From positions 62,001 to 126,000 of the forward strand of contig NZ_ASTG01000016.1 in NCBI RefSeq assembly GCF_000412635.1: a DNA stretch of 64,000 nucleotides, given 5' to 3'. The position numbers were made by a program, and so were the translations under genes. Each line of letters begins with the position of its first letter. Positions within the stretch are counted from its first letter, which is position 1. Source of the DNA: Sphingobium bisphenolivorans. Lineage in GTDB: Bacteria; Pseudomonadota; Alphaproteobacteria; Sphingomonadales; Sphingomonadaceae. Under the pieces are notes generated by a model. It saw only the letters and a program-made list of their open reading frames with translations. It was not told the origin of the DNA and searched no databases. Below are positions 9,006-18,094 of the stretch, piece by piece.

Positions 9006-9477
9006 ACCGCCCTCTCCCTTCGCTGTTGTCTGATTTTCGCATTTTTGGTCGGCGTGTCAATCATTGTATAATTTACTGCTTCATGCCCCTTCTGAAGCGA
9101 ACTTTTCGCGGAGAGTAACCATCGGTGGCACGACATTCCCCGATCGCTCGGCCGGTCCTTCGGCGCATCAGAGCCGCGCAGTTGCCGTAATATAAGTTCG
9201 AGTTGTTACCCATGGCAACGGGTGTAAAGTCCTGTTCCAACATCGCGAAAATACAAACATCGGCCGATATATCTTAGGAATGTTCCGAACCAATCGGAGC
9301 GGACCATCAGTAGTTCTTAAGTTATTATAAGAATTCTTACCGAAAACAAAAAATGACGCGAAAATGAAAAAATAACTACTGTCAATGTGACAATGATTGT
9401 CACAAAAATGTTGTGATGAGTGCCTAGTGGCCGGCCCCGCAAAACATCCACTTGATGGATCCGAAAAGGGATTACAC
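9006..9477. promoter_or_regulatory. Divergent promoter region between SDR and TonB receptor
   Basis: A 472-base gap that should hold the promoters of the SDR operon (- strand) and the receptor (+ strand). Its right half (about 9240-9420) is clearly AT-richer than its surroundings, with A and T runs, and contains the palindrome at 9386-9404. A frame running from about 9397 into the receptor is an upstream extension, not a separate gene. Confidence 0.5.
9386..9404. promoter_or_regulatory. Fur-like palindromic operator upstream of receptor
   Basis: TGTGACAATGATTGTCACA is a perfect 8-3-8 inverted repeat. Its core GACAATGATTGTC (9389-9401) has the 6-1-6 layout of Fur boxes, with C in place of the first inner T of GATAAT. 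It ends 73 bases before the receptor start. The same 13-base core with the other centre base occurs before the receptor at 38686. Regulation by Fur in iron-replete cells is an inference. Confidence 0.5.
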
Positions 9478-11976
9478 ATGATGCGCTCTTCCACTACCCT
9501 GCTGCGCGCGCCGGCTGCCGCCCTGCTGCTGGCATCGGGTTCGATGCCCGCGCTCGCCAGTGCCGCTTTTGATGAACAGCCGGCCGCCGCGCCCGCCGCC
9601 GATGCAGCTGACAGCGAAGGCATGGATGCGATCGTCGTCACCGCCACCAAGCGCGAAACCAATTTGCAGGAAACGCCGATTTCCATGGCCGTGGTCGACA
9701 CGCAGGCGCTGGAGGATCGCCATGTGCAGAGCATGTACGACTTTGCCGATGGCGCGGTTCCCTCGCTGCGGGTCGCGACCTTTGAGGCTCGCCAGTCCGC
9801 TCTGACCATCGGTATTCGCGGCATCGTGCCGCTCGACGCCAATCAGCCCGCCCGTGAGCAGGGGGTCGGCATCTATGTCGATGGCGTCTATATGGGCCGT
9901 CAGCATGGCCTGAACGCCGCGCTGTTCGACATCGAGCGGGTCGAGGTGCTGAAAGGTCCGCAGGGCACGCTGTTCGGCCGCAATACCGAAGGCGGCGCGC
10001 TCAGCATCGTGAGCAAGGCCCCGACCGGCGAATGGGGCGGCCGCATCGAAGCGGGCGCGGGCAATTATGGCAGCCGCTCCGCCGACGTCCACCTCGACCT
10101 GCCCAAGGTCGCGGGCTTCAGCGTCAAGCTGGACGGCGTGATCCAGCATCAGGACGAAACCACCCGCAACCCGCTCGCGGGTCAGGCCGGCTGGAACTAT
10201 TACAACCGCAAGGGCCTGCGCGCCGCCGTCCGCTGGCAGCCGACCAGCACCATCACCAACGACTTCGCATATGACGTTGCAAAGGACGAGAACACGCCCT
10301 TTTACAGCCAGCTGCTGAACTTCAACCCCAATGGCTGCGTCGCGGGCACCCAGGCCGTTTCGCCCAACTGCAAGCTGCCCGGCACGAACTACACCACGTT
10401 GACCGGCACCGTCCGCAATCCGCTGCCCGGCGTGGTCATCAATGGCGACACCCGCATGGGCGTGGCGGACATCGGCGTGCCGCAGCAGGTGAGCGTCGAC
10501 AAGACCCATGGCTTCACCAACACGTTGAAGTGGAATCTGGGCGACGCGTTCGAACTGCGCTCGATCACCGCATGGCGCGGCGTCGATGCCACCCAGTGGG
10601 ACAATTCGGGTGGCGCTCACCGTCCGCCGGTCGTCAACCTGACCACCGCCTGCACCCTAACGGCTCCCTGCGCGTTCAGCCGCTACAGCCTTGCCGACCT
10701 GCGCCAGCGCCAGTTCAGCCAGGAGTTCCAGGCTGTTGGCACCGTCGGCAGCATCGACTATGTCGCAGGCCTGTTCTACTTCAACGAACATGTGAGCGAC
10801 GACGCGGCGACGCCCAGCTCCCGGGGCGTGGCGCTGGTCGGCGGCGTGCCCACCTATGTCAACATTCCCTTCTGCACCGCATCCACGCCGCTGTTCGTCG
10901 GCACGGCCGTCAATGGCTGCTCGATCGACCGCGCGTCAGAAGTCTGGTCAAAGAGCTACGCCGCCTATGGTCAGCTGACCTGGAACGCTACCGACGCGCT
11001 GCATATCACGGTCGGCGGCCGCTACACGCATGACGAGAAGAAGGGCGTGCTCCATTTCTCGCGCAACGTGAATTACGACGCCAACCCGCCGGCCGCCAGC
11101 GTCGGTTACAAGCCGCTGGACGCGAGCTGGAACCGCTTCAACCCGATGGCGACGATCGCCTACGACGTCAGCAACGACCTGCACGTCTATGCCAAATATG
11201 CGACCGGCTATCGCGCAGGCGGAGCCAGCTCGCGCACGTCCAACTATCAGGCGTTCGATCCTGAAGATGTGAAGTCCTACGAAGTCGGGCTGAAGTCGGA
11301 CTTCTGGAATGGCCGCGCCCGCTTCAACCTGGCCGGTTACATCATGGACCGCAAGGACAGCCAGGTGGACATCAGCTCCATCCAGTTCGTCGGCGCGACA
11401 AGCTTCAACAATCTGGTCACGATCAATGCGCCGGGCACCACCAAGATCCGCGGGATCGAGGCGGACCTGACGCTGAACCCGGTCGAAGGGCTGACGCTGA
11501 ACGCCAGCTATGCCTATACCTATACGAAGATCCCGCCGGTGTTCATCGCAGCCACGGGTGTCTATCAGAACTTCTACATCGTGTTCACGCCGCGCAATGC
11601 CGCCAGCGGGTCGATCGACTATGCACTGCCGATCGGCGGCAACGACACGAAGCTGAAGTTCCACTTCGACGGCAATTATTCGCAGGCAACGCAGGCCTTC
11701 GACCAGTTCGCGACGAAGAATGACAGCTCGCTGATCTTCAATGGCCGCATCTCTCTGGCGGATATCGGCACCGGTAACGGCCACAGCCTGACGCTCAGCC
11801 TCTGGGGCCGCAACCTCTTCAACGAGCAGCATGTCTTCCGTCGCGACCCGTCGAACAGCCTGCCGGCCGCACCGACGACCAGCACCACCACCGGCAGCAT
11901 CGCCAACGTGCTGGGCGACTATGGCAACTTCAACGCGCCGCGCACCTACGGTATCGAAGCGAGCGTGAAGTTCTGA
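9478..11976 (+). CDS. TonB-dependent outer-membrane receptor
   Basis: An 832-residue receptor: signal peptide ending near ALAS, a TonB-box-like segment DAIVVTATKRETN, a plug with RVEVLKGPQGTLFGRNTEGG, a 22-strand barrel, and a C-terminal Phe needed for outer-membrane assembly. ATG 9478 follows AAAAGGG and begins with MMRSS; the frame to 9397 is not the start. The Fur-like palindrome 73 bases upstream suggests iron control, hence a siderophore or metal-complex substrate, although sphingomonads also use this receptor class for aromatic and terpenoid substrates. It is followed by a bidirectional terminator shared with the sensor kinase gene. Confidence 0.92.
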   Translation: MMRSSTTLLRAPAAALLLASGSMPALASAAFDEQPAAAPAADAADSEGMDAIVVTATKRETNLQETPISMAVVDTQALEDRHVQSMYDFADGAVPSLRVATFEARQSALTIGIRGIVPLDANQPAREQGVGIYVDGVYMGRQHGLNAALFDIERVEVLKGPQGTLFGRNTEGGALSIVSKAPTGEWGGRIEAGAGNYGSRSADVHLDLPKVAGFSVKLDGVIQHQDETTRNPLAGQAGWNYYNRKGLRAAVRWQPTSTITNDFAYDVAKDENTPFYSQLLNFNPNGCVAGTQAVSPNCKLPGTNYTTLTGTVRNPLPGVVINGDTRMGVADIGVPQQVSVDKTHGFTNTLKWNLGDAFELRSITAWRGVDATQWDNSGGAHRPPVVNLTTACTLTAPCAFSRYSLADLRQRQFSQEFQAVGTVGSIDYVAGLFYFNEHVSDDAATPSSRGVALVGGVPTYVNIPFCTASTPLFVGTAVNGCSIDRASEVWSKSYAAYGQLTWNATDALHITVGGRYTHDEKKGVLHFSRNVNYDANPPAASVGYKPLDASWNRFNPMATIAYDVSNDLHVYAKYATGYRAGGASSRTSNYQAFDPEDVKSYEVGLKSDFWNGRARFNLAGYIMDRKDSQVDISSIQFVGATSFNNLVTINAPGTTKIRGIEADLTLNPVEGLTLNASYAYTYTKIPPVFIAATGVYQNFYIVFTPRNAASGSIDYALPIGGNDTKLKFHFDGNYSQATQAFDQFATKNDSSLIFNGRISLADIGTGNGHSLTLSLWGRNLFNEQHVFRRDPSNSLPAAPTTSTTTGSIANVLGDYGNFNAPRTYGIEASVKF

Positions 11977-11995
11977 TCCGCCCGACCCGGTGAAG

Positions 11996-12033
11996 AAAAA
12001 CGGCGCGCCGCTCCCGTGCGGCGCGCCAATTTT
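11996..12033. terminator. Bidirectional intrinsic terminator
   Basis: A perfect 10-bp stem GGCGCGCCGC / GCGGCGCGCC (12002-12011 and 12018-12027) with loop TCCCGT is preceded by GAAAAAC and followed by AATTTT. It can end both the receptor transcript from the left and the response regulator-kinase transcript from the right. Confidence 0.85.
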
Positions 12034-13373
12034 CATGCGGTCGGCAGCAGCACCGTCACCTCGAGGCCGGGCTGTGCGTCGCCCAGCTCGATCGATCCGC
12101 CATGCAGCCGCACGATGGACGCGACCAGCGGCAGACCGAAGCCATGCCCCTTCACCTCGCTTCCGCGGGATAATCGACCGAAGCGATCCAGCGCCCGCTC
12201 GCGGTCGACCGGCGCGATACCGGGACCGTTGTCCGCCACGATCAACGCCGCCCGACCCGGTTGCGCGACCGAAAGGCTGAGGCGGATTTCGCTACCCGAT
12301 GGCGTGTGGCGGACCGCATTTTCCAGAAGATTGATGACCATCTGAGAGAGGAGTTGAGTGTCGCCCCGGACAAAGATGGGCTGCAGGGGCGCCACCGACA
12401 AATGATGCCCGCTATCCTCGACCACGACTTCCAGCGCCTCAGCGCAATCGGCGACCAGGTCGGCGAGGTTTAGGACCGCGAAATTTTCCCGCCGCGCTCC
12501 ACTATCGATCTCGGCCATGCGCAGCAGCGCGGAAAAGAGGCTGAGCAAGCTGTCGGCCTGTGCTTGCGCTTCCTCGATCCTGTCGCGCACGGGGAGCGCT
12601 CGCGGATCATGGGCGATGAGGGTCAGATGATTGCGCAGGCGTGCAAGCGGCGTGCGCAATTCGTGCGCCACGCCATTGGTGACGTTCTGCACCTCCGTCA
12701 TCAGATCGCCGATGCGGTCCAGCATGCGGTTGAAGGCGTGCGCCTGCTGTCCAAAGGCGGTGTGTGGCCCGCTTCCTGGCACGCGCTGCGACAGGTCGCC
12801 TTCGACAATGGCGTCCACGGTCCGGCGCATCTCGATTATCCGCTGCCTGATGATCAGCGTGAACGTCGTCGCGGCCGCCAGCGCCACCAGGATGATCGAG
12901 CCGAAGCCGAATATATAGATGCGCTTGCGGGCAGCGTTGTAATTGTCGAACGGCTCCGTCTCGGCGATCACCGCCAGCCGCAGGCCGCCGCCCAGATCGC
13001 GGACCAGCACGCGGCCGTGGGAAAGGCCCTTGATCTCGTCGGCCGGATCGACCTGCGACAGGCCGAGGGGCAGGGGTCGCGACACGCGCACATTGCCCGC
13101 GATCTGCCGCCCTCGCTCCAGCAGGATCAGGCCAAGGTCGCCAGTGTCGCGATCGCGTGCGGCCGCCATGATGCGCCTGCCGATCCGGCCCGCCGACAGC
13201 TGTTCTCCCTCGGGCGCCAGCACTTCGCTCGTGCTCGTGATGCGCTGCACGACCATATGGTCGATCGTCTTCAGCGTCGCGAAATAGATGCCGAACGCCG
13301 TCGCCAGCGTGGCGAAAAGGAAGAAGAACAGGAAGGCGAGCGTCAGCGCCCGCAAGGATCGGAAGAAAATCAC
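12033..13373 (-). CDS. Two-component sensor histidine kinase
   Basis: A 446-residue inner-membrane kinase of the EnvZ/QseC-like class. Transmembrane segment 1 spans about residues 9-31, a periplasmic sensor domain about 32-150, transmembrane segment 2 about 151-174, and a HAMP domain follows. The H box is VAHELRTPLARL with phospho-acceptor His237, then the N box NLLENAVRH, the G1 box DNGPGIAP and the G2 box GHGFGLPL. Its start overlaps the stop of the response regulator by four bases (ATGA), so the two are translationally coupled. The signal it senses is not evident. It ends at the terminator shared with the receptor gene. Confidence 0.93.
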   Translation of the reverse strand: MIFFRSLRALTLAFLFFFLFATLATAFGIYFATLKTIDHMVVQRITSTSEVLAPEGEQLSAGRIGRRIMAAARDRDTGDLGLILLERGRQIAGNVRVSRPLPLGLSQVDPADEIKGLSHGRVLVRDLGGGLRLAVIAETEPFDNYNAARKRIYIFGFGSIILVALAAATTFTLIIRQRIIEMRRTVDAIVEGDLSQRVPGSGPHTAFGQQAHAFNRMLDRIGDLMTEVQNVTNGVAHELRTPLARLRNHLTLIAHDPRALPVRDRIEEAQAQADSLLSLFSALLRMAEIDSGARRENFAVLNLADLVADCAEALEVVVEDSGHHLSVAPLQPIFVRGDTQLLSQMVINLLENAVRHTPSGSEIRLSLSVAQPGRAALIVADNGPGIAPVDRERALDRFGRLSRGSEVKGHGFGLPLVASIVRLHGGSIELGDAQPGLEVTVLLPTA

Positions 13374-14053
13374 CCCCGGATCATATAGCCAAGCCCACGA
13401 ATGGTCACGACGGGATCGTCGCCGCCAAATTCCATCAACTTTATCCGCAGACGGCGGATATAGGCTTCCACCAAATTGGTCGCCGGTTCGAAATCATAGT
13501 TCCACACCCGCTCCAGCAACATGGCGCGGGTCACGGGCGTGCCGGCGTGGCGGACGAGTTCGGCCAGCACCTTGAACTCGGTCTTTTGCAGCCGCAGCGC
13601 CTTGCCATCCCGCCAGGCGCTGTGCCGCGCGGGGCTGACCACCAGATCGCCCACGCGCAATGTCTCGTCGGCCCTGTTGTCCGTCCATCCCCGCGCCCGT
13701 ACCAGGGCCTGGAGCCGGGCGTTGAGTTCGGCTGGATCCACAGGCTTCACGACATAATCATCTGCGCCGCTTTCCAGTCCCTCCACCTTCTGCCGGGATT
13801 GGCCGAGCGCCGTCATCATGATGACCGGAGTCAGGATATTATGTTGGCGCAAGCTTTTAAGCAGGGTCACGCCATCGATCATCGGCAATATGCGGTCCAG
13901 AATGACCGCGTCGAAATGCGTTGTCGCTATCATCTGATTTGCGCGGCGGCCGTCGCCTATGATCGTATAACGATGTCCGAACAGGCTGAGCTGCTCGCCC
14001 AGCTGGGTCGCCAGTTCTTCATCATCTTCGACGATCAGGAGGCTCAGAGACAA
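13370..14053 (-). CDS. OmpR-family response regulator
   Basis: A 227-residue regulator with a receiver domain (residues 1-118) and a winged-helix DNA-binding domain (about 130-227). Receiver residues are intact: Asp10/Asp11, phospho-acceptor Asp53 (ILDRILP), Thr81 and Lys103 (VVKPVD). The effector domain shows LQKTEFKVLAEL and AYIRRLRIKL, as in OmpR/PhoB. It is first in the operon and overlaps the sensor kinase by four bases. Its targets are unknown; the adjacent receptor, separated by a terminator, is one candidate. Confidence 0.94.
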   Translation of the reverse strand: MSLSLLIVEDDEELATQLGEQLSLFGHRYTIIGDGRRANQMIATTHFDAVILDRILPMIDGVTLLKSLRQHNILTPVIMMTALGQSRQKVEGLESGADDYVVKPVDPAELNARLQALVRARGWTDNRADETLRVGDLVVSPARHSAWRDGKALRLQKTEFKVLAELVRHAGTPVTRAMLLERVWNYDFEPATNLVEAYIRRLRIKLMEFGGDDPVVTIRGLGYMIRG

Positions 14054-14245
14054 TGTTCGGTTCCGGACAGATGCTTCACTTCCGGAGGATATGACGATCA
14101 GGTTGCAACTTGATGACAGTTGGACGGGACCCCAAGGAGGCGATGATCGAGGGTGCCTTGTCCGCCTGTGCCCTGGACCCGCAAGCCCCGCGACGCGACC
14201 TCGATCGGGGTCGGCGCACTGACGAGGAGGCTTGCATGGTCGAGA

Positions 14246-14461
14246 TTATTTGCGGAGCAACTCTATGGTCCCCGTATGGGTGCTTCCGATCTCATAGGGC
14301 AGAAACAGGATCAGCGAATCTGGCGCGATAATGGTCCCCTGACTTTTTGCGAGCGACTTCAGATGCTCGAAGACCTCTGGTTCGATGCGCCAACTGAGGC
14401 GTCCTCGGTCGTCTGCCAACGCCTTTGAAAATTCGGTATGGAAATCCTGGAGAAATTGCAT
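14246..14461 (-). CDS. Hypothetical 71-residue protein
   Basis: A short frame with amino-acid composition like a real soluble protein: an N-terminal helix (FLQDFHTEFSKALADD) followed by SWRIEPEVFEHLKSLAK and a hydrophobic LILFLPYEIG strand. No strong ribosome site precedes ATG 14461 (GAGCAG only), and I recognise no family. It lies in the 545-base gap upstream of the response regulator, on the same strand. Outside it, 14054-14245 probably carries the two-component promoter and 14462-14598 shows nothing. Confidence 0.4.
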   Translation of the reverse strand: MQFLQDFHTEFSKALADDRGRLSWRIEPEVFEHLKSLAKSQGTIIAPDSLILFLPYEIGSTHTGTIELLRK

Positions 14462-14598
14462 CGGCCATTCTGCTCAGCTTTGGATCGCTGCGGCATTTTC
14501 CAACTTTACGGAATCCCGTCTACAATCTGGATCAAAGGTTGGAGGGAATGCATCGATGCGGACTTCGCGAGCCTTCTCGGTGAACGCCTGCCAGCTGC

Positions 14599-14961
14599 TT
14601 AGTCGTCCAGTCCTGCTCGTTCGACGCCTTCTTCCACAACCGCCCGCATCCGTTCGATTTCGGCCTCGCTGCGGTTTTCCAGCCCGATGAGCGCATTGCG
14701 GGCGTCATGGTTCACCTTGATCAACTCGTCCAGCTTCGCCTGAAGCGCGGCGCCGTCCCGATTTTGAGAGGCCTGCAAGATCGGCAGCAGGAGAAGGGTC
14801 ACGATGCTCAGTGCAAGGTTCGCGCCTCCCAGAAAATGCTCGTCACCTGACACATAGGCGAGGATGCCGAGCACTGAGATGACCATGCAGGTTATCAACA
14901 TGGGCGGCTGGCCGGTAAATCGGGCACATCCTGTGGCGACCCTGTTGAACCAGTCCCTCAT
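14599..14961 (-). CDS. Low-affinity iron permease family protein
   Basis: A 120-residue membrane protein. It begins MRDWFNRVATGCARFTGQPP, then has two transmembrane segments (about residues 20-37 and 48-63), and ends in a soluble helix QAKLDELIKVNHDARNALIGLENR. That last motif is characteristic of the small bacterial proteins grouped with yeast Fet4-type low-affinity iron permeases. Transport by such short proteins is not well established, so the family name is firmer than the function. It stands alone on the minus strand with a weak ribosome site. Confidence 0.72.
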   Translation of the reverse strand: MRDWFNRVATGCARFTGQPPMLITCMVISVLGILAYVSGDEHFLGGANLALSIVTLLLLPILQASQNRDGAALQAKLDELIKVNHDARNALIGLENRSEAEIERMRAVVEEGVERAGLDD

Positions 14962-15283
14962 AGCCTAGCATTCCACTTGCCGCGCCGGAGTCAGCACCTC
15001 ATCCATGCCACGGCCTCCTTCATAAGACGGCAACGGGCGGCACTCGATGTTGTTCCTCGCAGCCGCCCCTGCTGCTCGCCAGTAGCGGCGCAGCATCGGT
15101 GAGGATCGCCAGATCGCGGCGGGGCTAAGTCGCCTCACCCTGCCCGTCGCGCTGGTGAGGCGAAAGCATCAACATCAATGCCAGCTATGGGAGGCTCAAC
15201 CCGATATCTTACAAACGGTTAATGAAACCGATGCCTTTCCTGAGCCGTTACTTGCCCATGCTGACAGATGTCGAGGTAAGATT
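14962..15283. other. Intergenic region with a 10-bp hairpin
   Basis: A 322-base gap between divergent genes. It holds one perfect inverted repeat, TCGCCTCACC (15130-15139) and GGTGAGGCGA (15154-15163), with a 14-base loop and no T-run. Its role is unknown. Nothing coding was recognised; the frame from 15155 is an extension of the following gene. Confidence 0.4.
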
Positions 15284-15541
15284 ATGCGTACCACTGCCTT
15301 CAACGACGCCGGAAAGGAATTCCGTTTAGCTTACATCCCCCTTTATCGGGATGACGAAGCAAATCACTGCGCCGGTTGCGGGAGGCAGCAATGGATCATT
15401 GGGCGCATGACGGCCGAATGCGGCTTTTGCGGGACTGCGCTGCCGCTCGAAAAATTCAGCACCTGGAGCACCTCACCGCGTATAGAATGCCGGGGCTCTC
15501 AGGCGGATGAACTGCCGGAATATCTGCGGCCCGTTTCCTGA
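15284..15541 (+). CDS. Small zinc-ribbon protein, hypothetical
   Basis: An 85-residue protein with two CxxC knuckles, CAGC in NHCAGCGRQQW and CGFC in AECGFCGTALP, about 18 residues apart, forming a probable zinc ribbon. ATG 15284 follows GAGG (about eight bases upstream), which is why I reject the longer frame from 15155. A start segment MRTTAFNDAGKEFRLAY precedes the ribbon. It could bind nucleic acid or protein. It is convergent with the dienelactone hydrolase gene. Confidence 0.6.
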   Translation: MRTTAFNDAGKEFRLAYIPLYRDDEANHCAGCGRQQWIIGRMTAECGFCGTALPLEKFSTWSTSPRIECRGSQADELPEYLRPVS

Positions 15542-15570
15542 AAAAGCGAAAGACGAGCCTAGAGGGCTTG

Positions 15571-15593
15571 GGCCCGCTTCGCGAACGCGGGCC
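15571..15593. terminator. Hairpin between convergent genes
   Basis: GGCCCGC (15571-15577) pairs with GCGGGCC (15587-15593) around a nine-base loop, between the convergent zinc-ribbon and dienelactone hydrolase genes. There is no T-run on either strand, so termination efficiency is uncertain. Confidence 0.4.
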
Positions 15594-15615
15594 TGGCGGA
15601 AGCGGTGCGCGCCGG

Positions 15616-16512
15616 TCAGGTGAGGGTGCGCTTGAACAGGGCGAGGGTACGGCTCCAGGCGAGAGCGGCTGCCGCCTTGTCGAACCGCGGTGTGATGTCG
15701 TTGTTGAAGCCGTGCTCGGCGCCTTCGTAGATATAGACGGTGTAGCGTTTGCCGGCCTGCTTCAGCGCCTCCTCATAGGGCGGCCAGCCCGCATTCGTGC
15801 GCGCGTCATTGCCAGCGAAGTGGAGCAGCAGTTCGGCGTTGATCTTCGGCACGTCGGAAAGCGGCGGGGCACTGCCATAGAAGGGCACGGCTGCGCGCAA
15901 CTCGGGCAGGCGCGTCGCCAGCAGATTGGCGACGCCGCCGCCGAAGCAGAAGCCGGTCGCGCCGAGCTTTCCATCACCGCCGTCGATCGTCAGGGCGTGG
16001 CGGGCGGCAGCGACGAAATCCTCGCCGATCTTGTTGCGGTCGAGCGTCGCGAATAGTGCGCGCGCCTTGTCCTCATCTCCGGGATAACCGCCAAGAGTGG
16101 TGAGCGCATCCGGCGCGACGGCGATGAAGCCATCGACGGCGAGGCGGCGGGCGATATCCTGGATATGCGGGTTGAGCCCGCGATTTTCATGCGCGACGAT
16201 GATGACCGGCAGCTGCTTCTTCGCTTTTGCAGGCCGGGCGACATAGGCCCGAATGGTACCATTGCCCTGTCGCGTGGGGATATCGACCCATGTGGTCGCG
16301 ACCCGTCGATCCTCCGGCGCGATGACCTGGCCGAGTGCGAAATTCGGGCTGAGGGCGGTCAGCATTGCGGTGGCTGCGGCAAGGCTGCCGGCATGGACAG
16401 CGCATTGGCGAAGGAAGCCGCGACGGTCGAGGCCGCCATGCACATAGGCGTCGAACAGGTCGAGCACCTCGCGGCTAAAATCCGTGCTGACGGGTCGGTC
16501 GGTCGCGGTCAT
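15616..16512 (-). CDS. Dienelactone hydrolase family protein, Tat-exported
   Basis: A 298-residue alpha/beta hydrolase. A twin-arginine motif (DRRGFLRQ, Arg30-Arg31) with a following hydrophobic stretch predicts export to the periplasm. The catalytic triad is Cys189 in GFCFGGG, Asp236 in AGNDAR and His267 in GAEHGF, as in dienelactone hydrolases. ENRGLNPH (109-116) is the conserved loop of the family. GGGAGAATG precedes the ATG at 16512. The substrate is uncertain, since exported members often have unknown esters or lactones. The sulfite dehydrogenase pair lies upstream on the same strand after 39 bases. Confidence 0.87.
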   Translation of the reverse strand: MTATDRPVSTDFSREVLDLFDAYVHGGLDRRGFLRQCAVHAGSLAAATAMLTALSPNFALGQVIAPEDRRVATTWVDIPTRQGNGTIRAYVARPAKAKKQLPVIIVAHENRGLNPHIQDIARRLAVDGFIAVAPDALTTLGGYPGDEDKARALFATLDRNKIGEDFVAAARHALTIDGGDGKLGATGFCFGGGVANLLATRLPELRAAVPFYGSAPPLSDVPKINAELLLHFAGNDARTNAGWPPYEEALKQAGKRYTVYIYEGAEHGFNNDITPRFDKAAAALAWSRTLALFKRTLT

Positions 16513-16551
16513 AGGATCATTCTCCCATAATCTAAATGGCAGGAACGGGGG

Positions 16552-16857
16552 TCAGCCCTGCGTCTGCAGGGCTGCGGTGAGGGCATCCAGGTCGGCAGGG
16601 TCGATGGGCGCGCCATAGACATTGATCATCTTGATGACGGCATCTCGCCAGAATTGCGAGCCTTTGCCCTTTGGCTGGCTCGTAATGTAATCGAGCGAAT
16701 GACAGCCCATGCAGTTGTTGACGATGACCTCCCCCTGCGGCCCTGCAAGGGCGGCGGGCACGCTGTCAGCCGGCAATGTGTATTCGCGCGGCCGGGCGGT
16801 CGGAGCGGCGGCAAGGAGGCCTGAAGCCAGGAGAAGCAGGACGGGTCTGCGGCTCAT
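16552..16857 (-). CDS. sorB: Monohaem cytochrome c, sulfite dehydrogenase subunit SorB-like
   Basis: A 101-residue secreted cytochrome c. After a signal peptide (MSRRPVLLLLASGLLAAAP) there is one haem site, CMGCH (Cys49, Cys52, His53), and a later Met (VIKMINVYG) as possible second axial ligand. Its ATG overlaps the stop of the molybdenum subunit gene by four bases (ATGA), as in sorAB operons, where SorB accepts electrons from SorA and passes them to the respiratory chain. The gene symbol is by context and size; sequence identity was not tested. Confidence 0.8.
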   Translation of the reverse strand: MSRRPVLLLLASGLLAAAPTARPREYTLPADSVPAALAGPQGEVIVNNCMGCHSLDYITSQPKGKGSQFWRDAVIKMINVYGAPIDPADLDALTAALQTQG

Positions 16858-18053
16858 GCTGCGCGCACCTTGATGCTTTCGACGACATTGCGCATGTAGC
16901 CGGCGGGTTGCCAGCGCGGCGAGACGGGCTGGGTTTCGCCGTCATGCCCGATCGCCCGGACCTTGACGTCATGCTCGCCGGCGGCGAGCCTCTCCGTGAT
17001 CGTCCATTCCCGAAAGGAATAGCGACCGAGATCCTCACCAAGGCGCGCCTCCTTCCAGCTGGCGCCATCGTCGATCGACAGTTCGACGCGGGCGATGCCG
17101 CTGCCGCCGTTGAACGCGATGCCGCGGAAAGCCGTCGGGGCGCCGGCACGCACGGTATCGCCATCCTCGTGGCTCGTCACGAAGGAGCGGATGTTGAAGC
17201 GGCCGATGGGCTTCGTCTTGTCCGGCTTTTGCCCCGGTGTCACGCAATTGCAGTCATTGTCGGGGATGCGATAGGCGGTCTTCATCCAATAGCCGTCATA
17301 TTGGGCGTCGACGACATTGATCTCATGCAGATGCTTGATCCAGTAGGTGCCGTAGTAGCCAGGCACGACGAGGCGCAGCGGATAGCCGTTGAGGAAGGGC
17401 AGATCTGCGTCGTTCATCGCCCAGGCGACCATCACTTCTCCATCGCGCGCATGATCGATGTCGAGCGCCTTCACGAAGTCGGGGATGCTGTCGACCGGCG
17501 GCGTGTCGAGTCCGTTGAAGGTCACCTGTCGCGCGCCCTCTCTCACGCCAGCCCGGTCGAGCAGCGCCTTCAGCGGCACACCGAACCAACGGGCATTGCC
17601 CATCGCCCCATTGCCGAGCTGTCCGCCGCCCACCCGCGGATCGGAGAAGCCACGGCTGTTGCCGGAGCATTGGTTGACGGCGACGATCTCCTGACGCGGG
17701 AAATCGCGCTTGAGCGCAGCGAGCGAAAGCGACAGCGGCTTGCCCACATGGCCGCCGATGCTGAGGCGGAACCGGGCGGGATCGATGGTCGTCGGCAACC
17801 CGGACACATGATAACGCACGAAGAAGGCGTCATTGGGCGTGAGCAGCCCGTGGTTGAAGATGTCGAACGGCGTTTCCAGCTGCGGCGGGCGCGTGGTCAG
17901 TCCAATGAGCGGGCGCTTCTGCGGCAGCTGCACCAGGGGCCGCTCCCCATTGTCGAAGGGCAGGCGCACCGTCGCCGCGCGCGCCAGGTCAGGCGCGCCC
18001 GCGAACATGCCCGCCGCGGCGGTGACGAATTGCCGTCTGTTGATGCTGTTCAT
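16854..18053 (-). CDS. sorA: Sulfite dehydrogenase molybdenum subunit (sulfite oxidase family)
   Basis: A 399-residue molybdoenzyme that oxidises sulfite to sulfate in the periplasm. The twin-arginine signal is NRRQFVTAAAG. The molybdenum-coordinating residue is Cys129 in AVNQCSGNSRG. The C-terminal Mo-co dimerisation domain (from about residue 285) shows ARVELSIDDGASW. I prefer ATG 18053 over the in-frame extension from 18104 because it places the twin-arginine motif at the N-terminus. It is coupled by ATGA overlap to the cytochrome gene and lies 41 bases behind the CysB-like regulator. A role in removing sulfite released by desulfonation is inferred from the neighbours. Confidence 0.88.
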   Translation of the reverse strand: MNSINRRQFVTAAAGMFAGAPDLARAATVRLPFDNGERPLVQLPQKRPLIGLTTRPPQLETPFDIFNHGLLTPNDAFFVRYHVSGLPTTIDPARFRLSIGGHVGKPLSLSLAALKRDFPRQEIVAVNQCSGNSRGFSDPRVGGGQLGNGAMGNARWFGVPLKALLDRAGVREGARQVTFNGLDTPPVDSIPDFVKALDIDHARDGEVMVAWAMNDADLPFLNGYPLRLVVPGYYGTYWIKHLHEINVVDAQYDGYWMKTAYRIPDNDCNCVTPGQKPDKTKPIGRFNIRSFVTSHEDGDTVRAGAPTAFRGIAFNGGSGIARVELSIDDGASWKEARLGEDLGRYSFREWTITERLAAGEHDVKVRAIGHDGETQPVSPRWQPAGYMRNVVESIKVRAA

Positions 18054-18094
18054 GGTCGTTTCACTCGGAGCAGAGGATAGAAGAATAGACGAGC

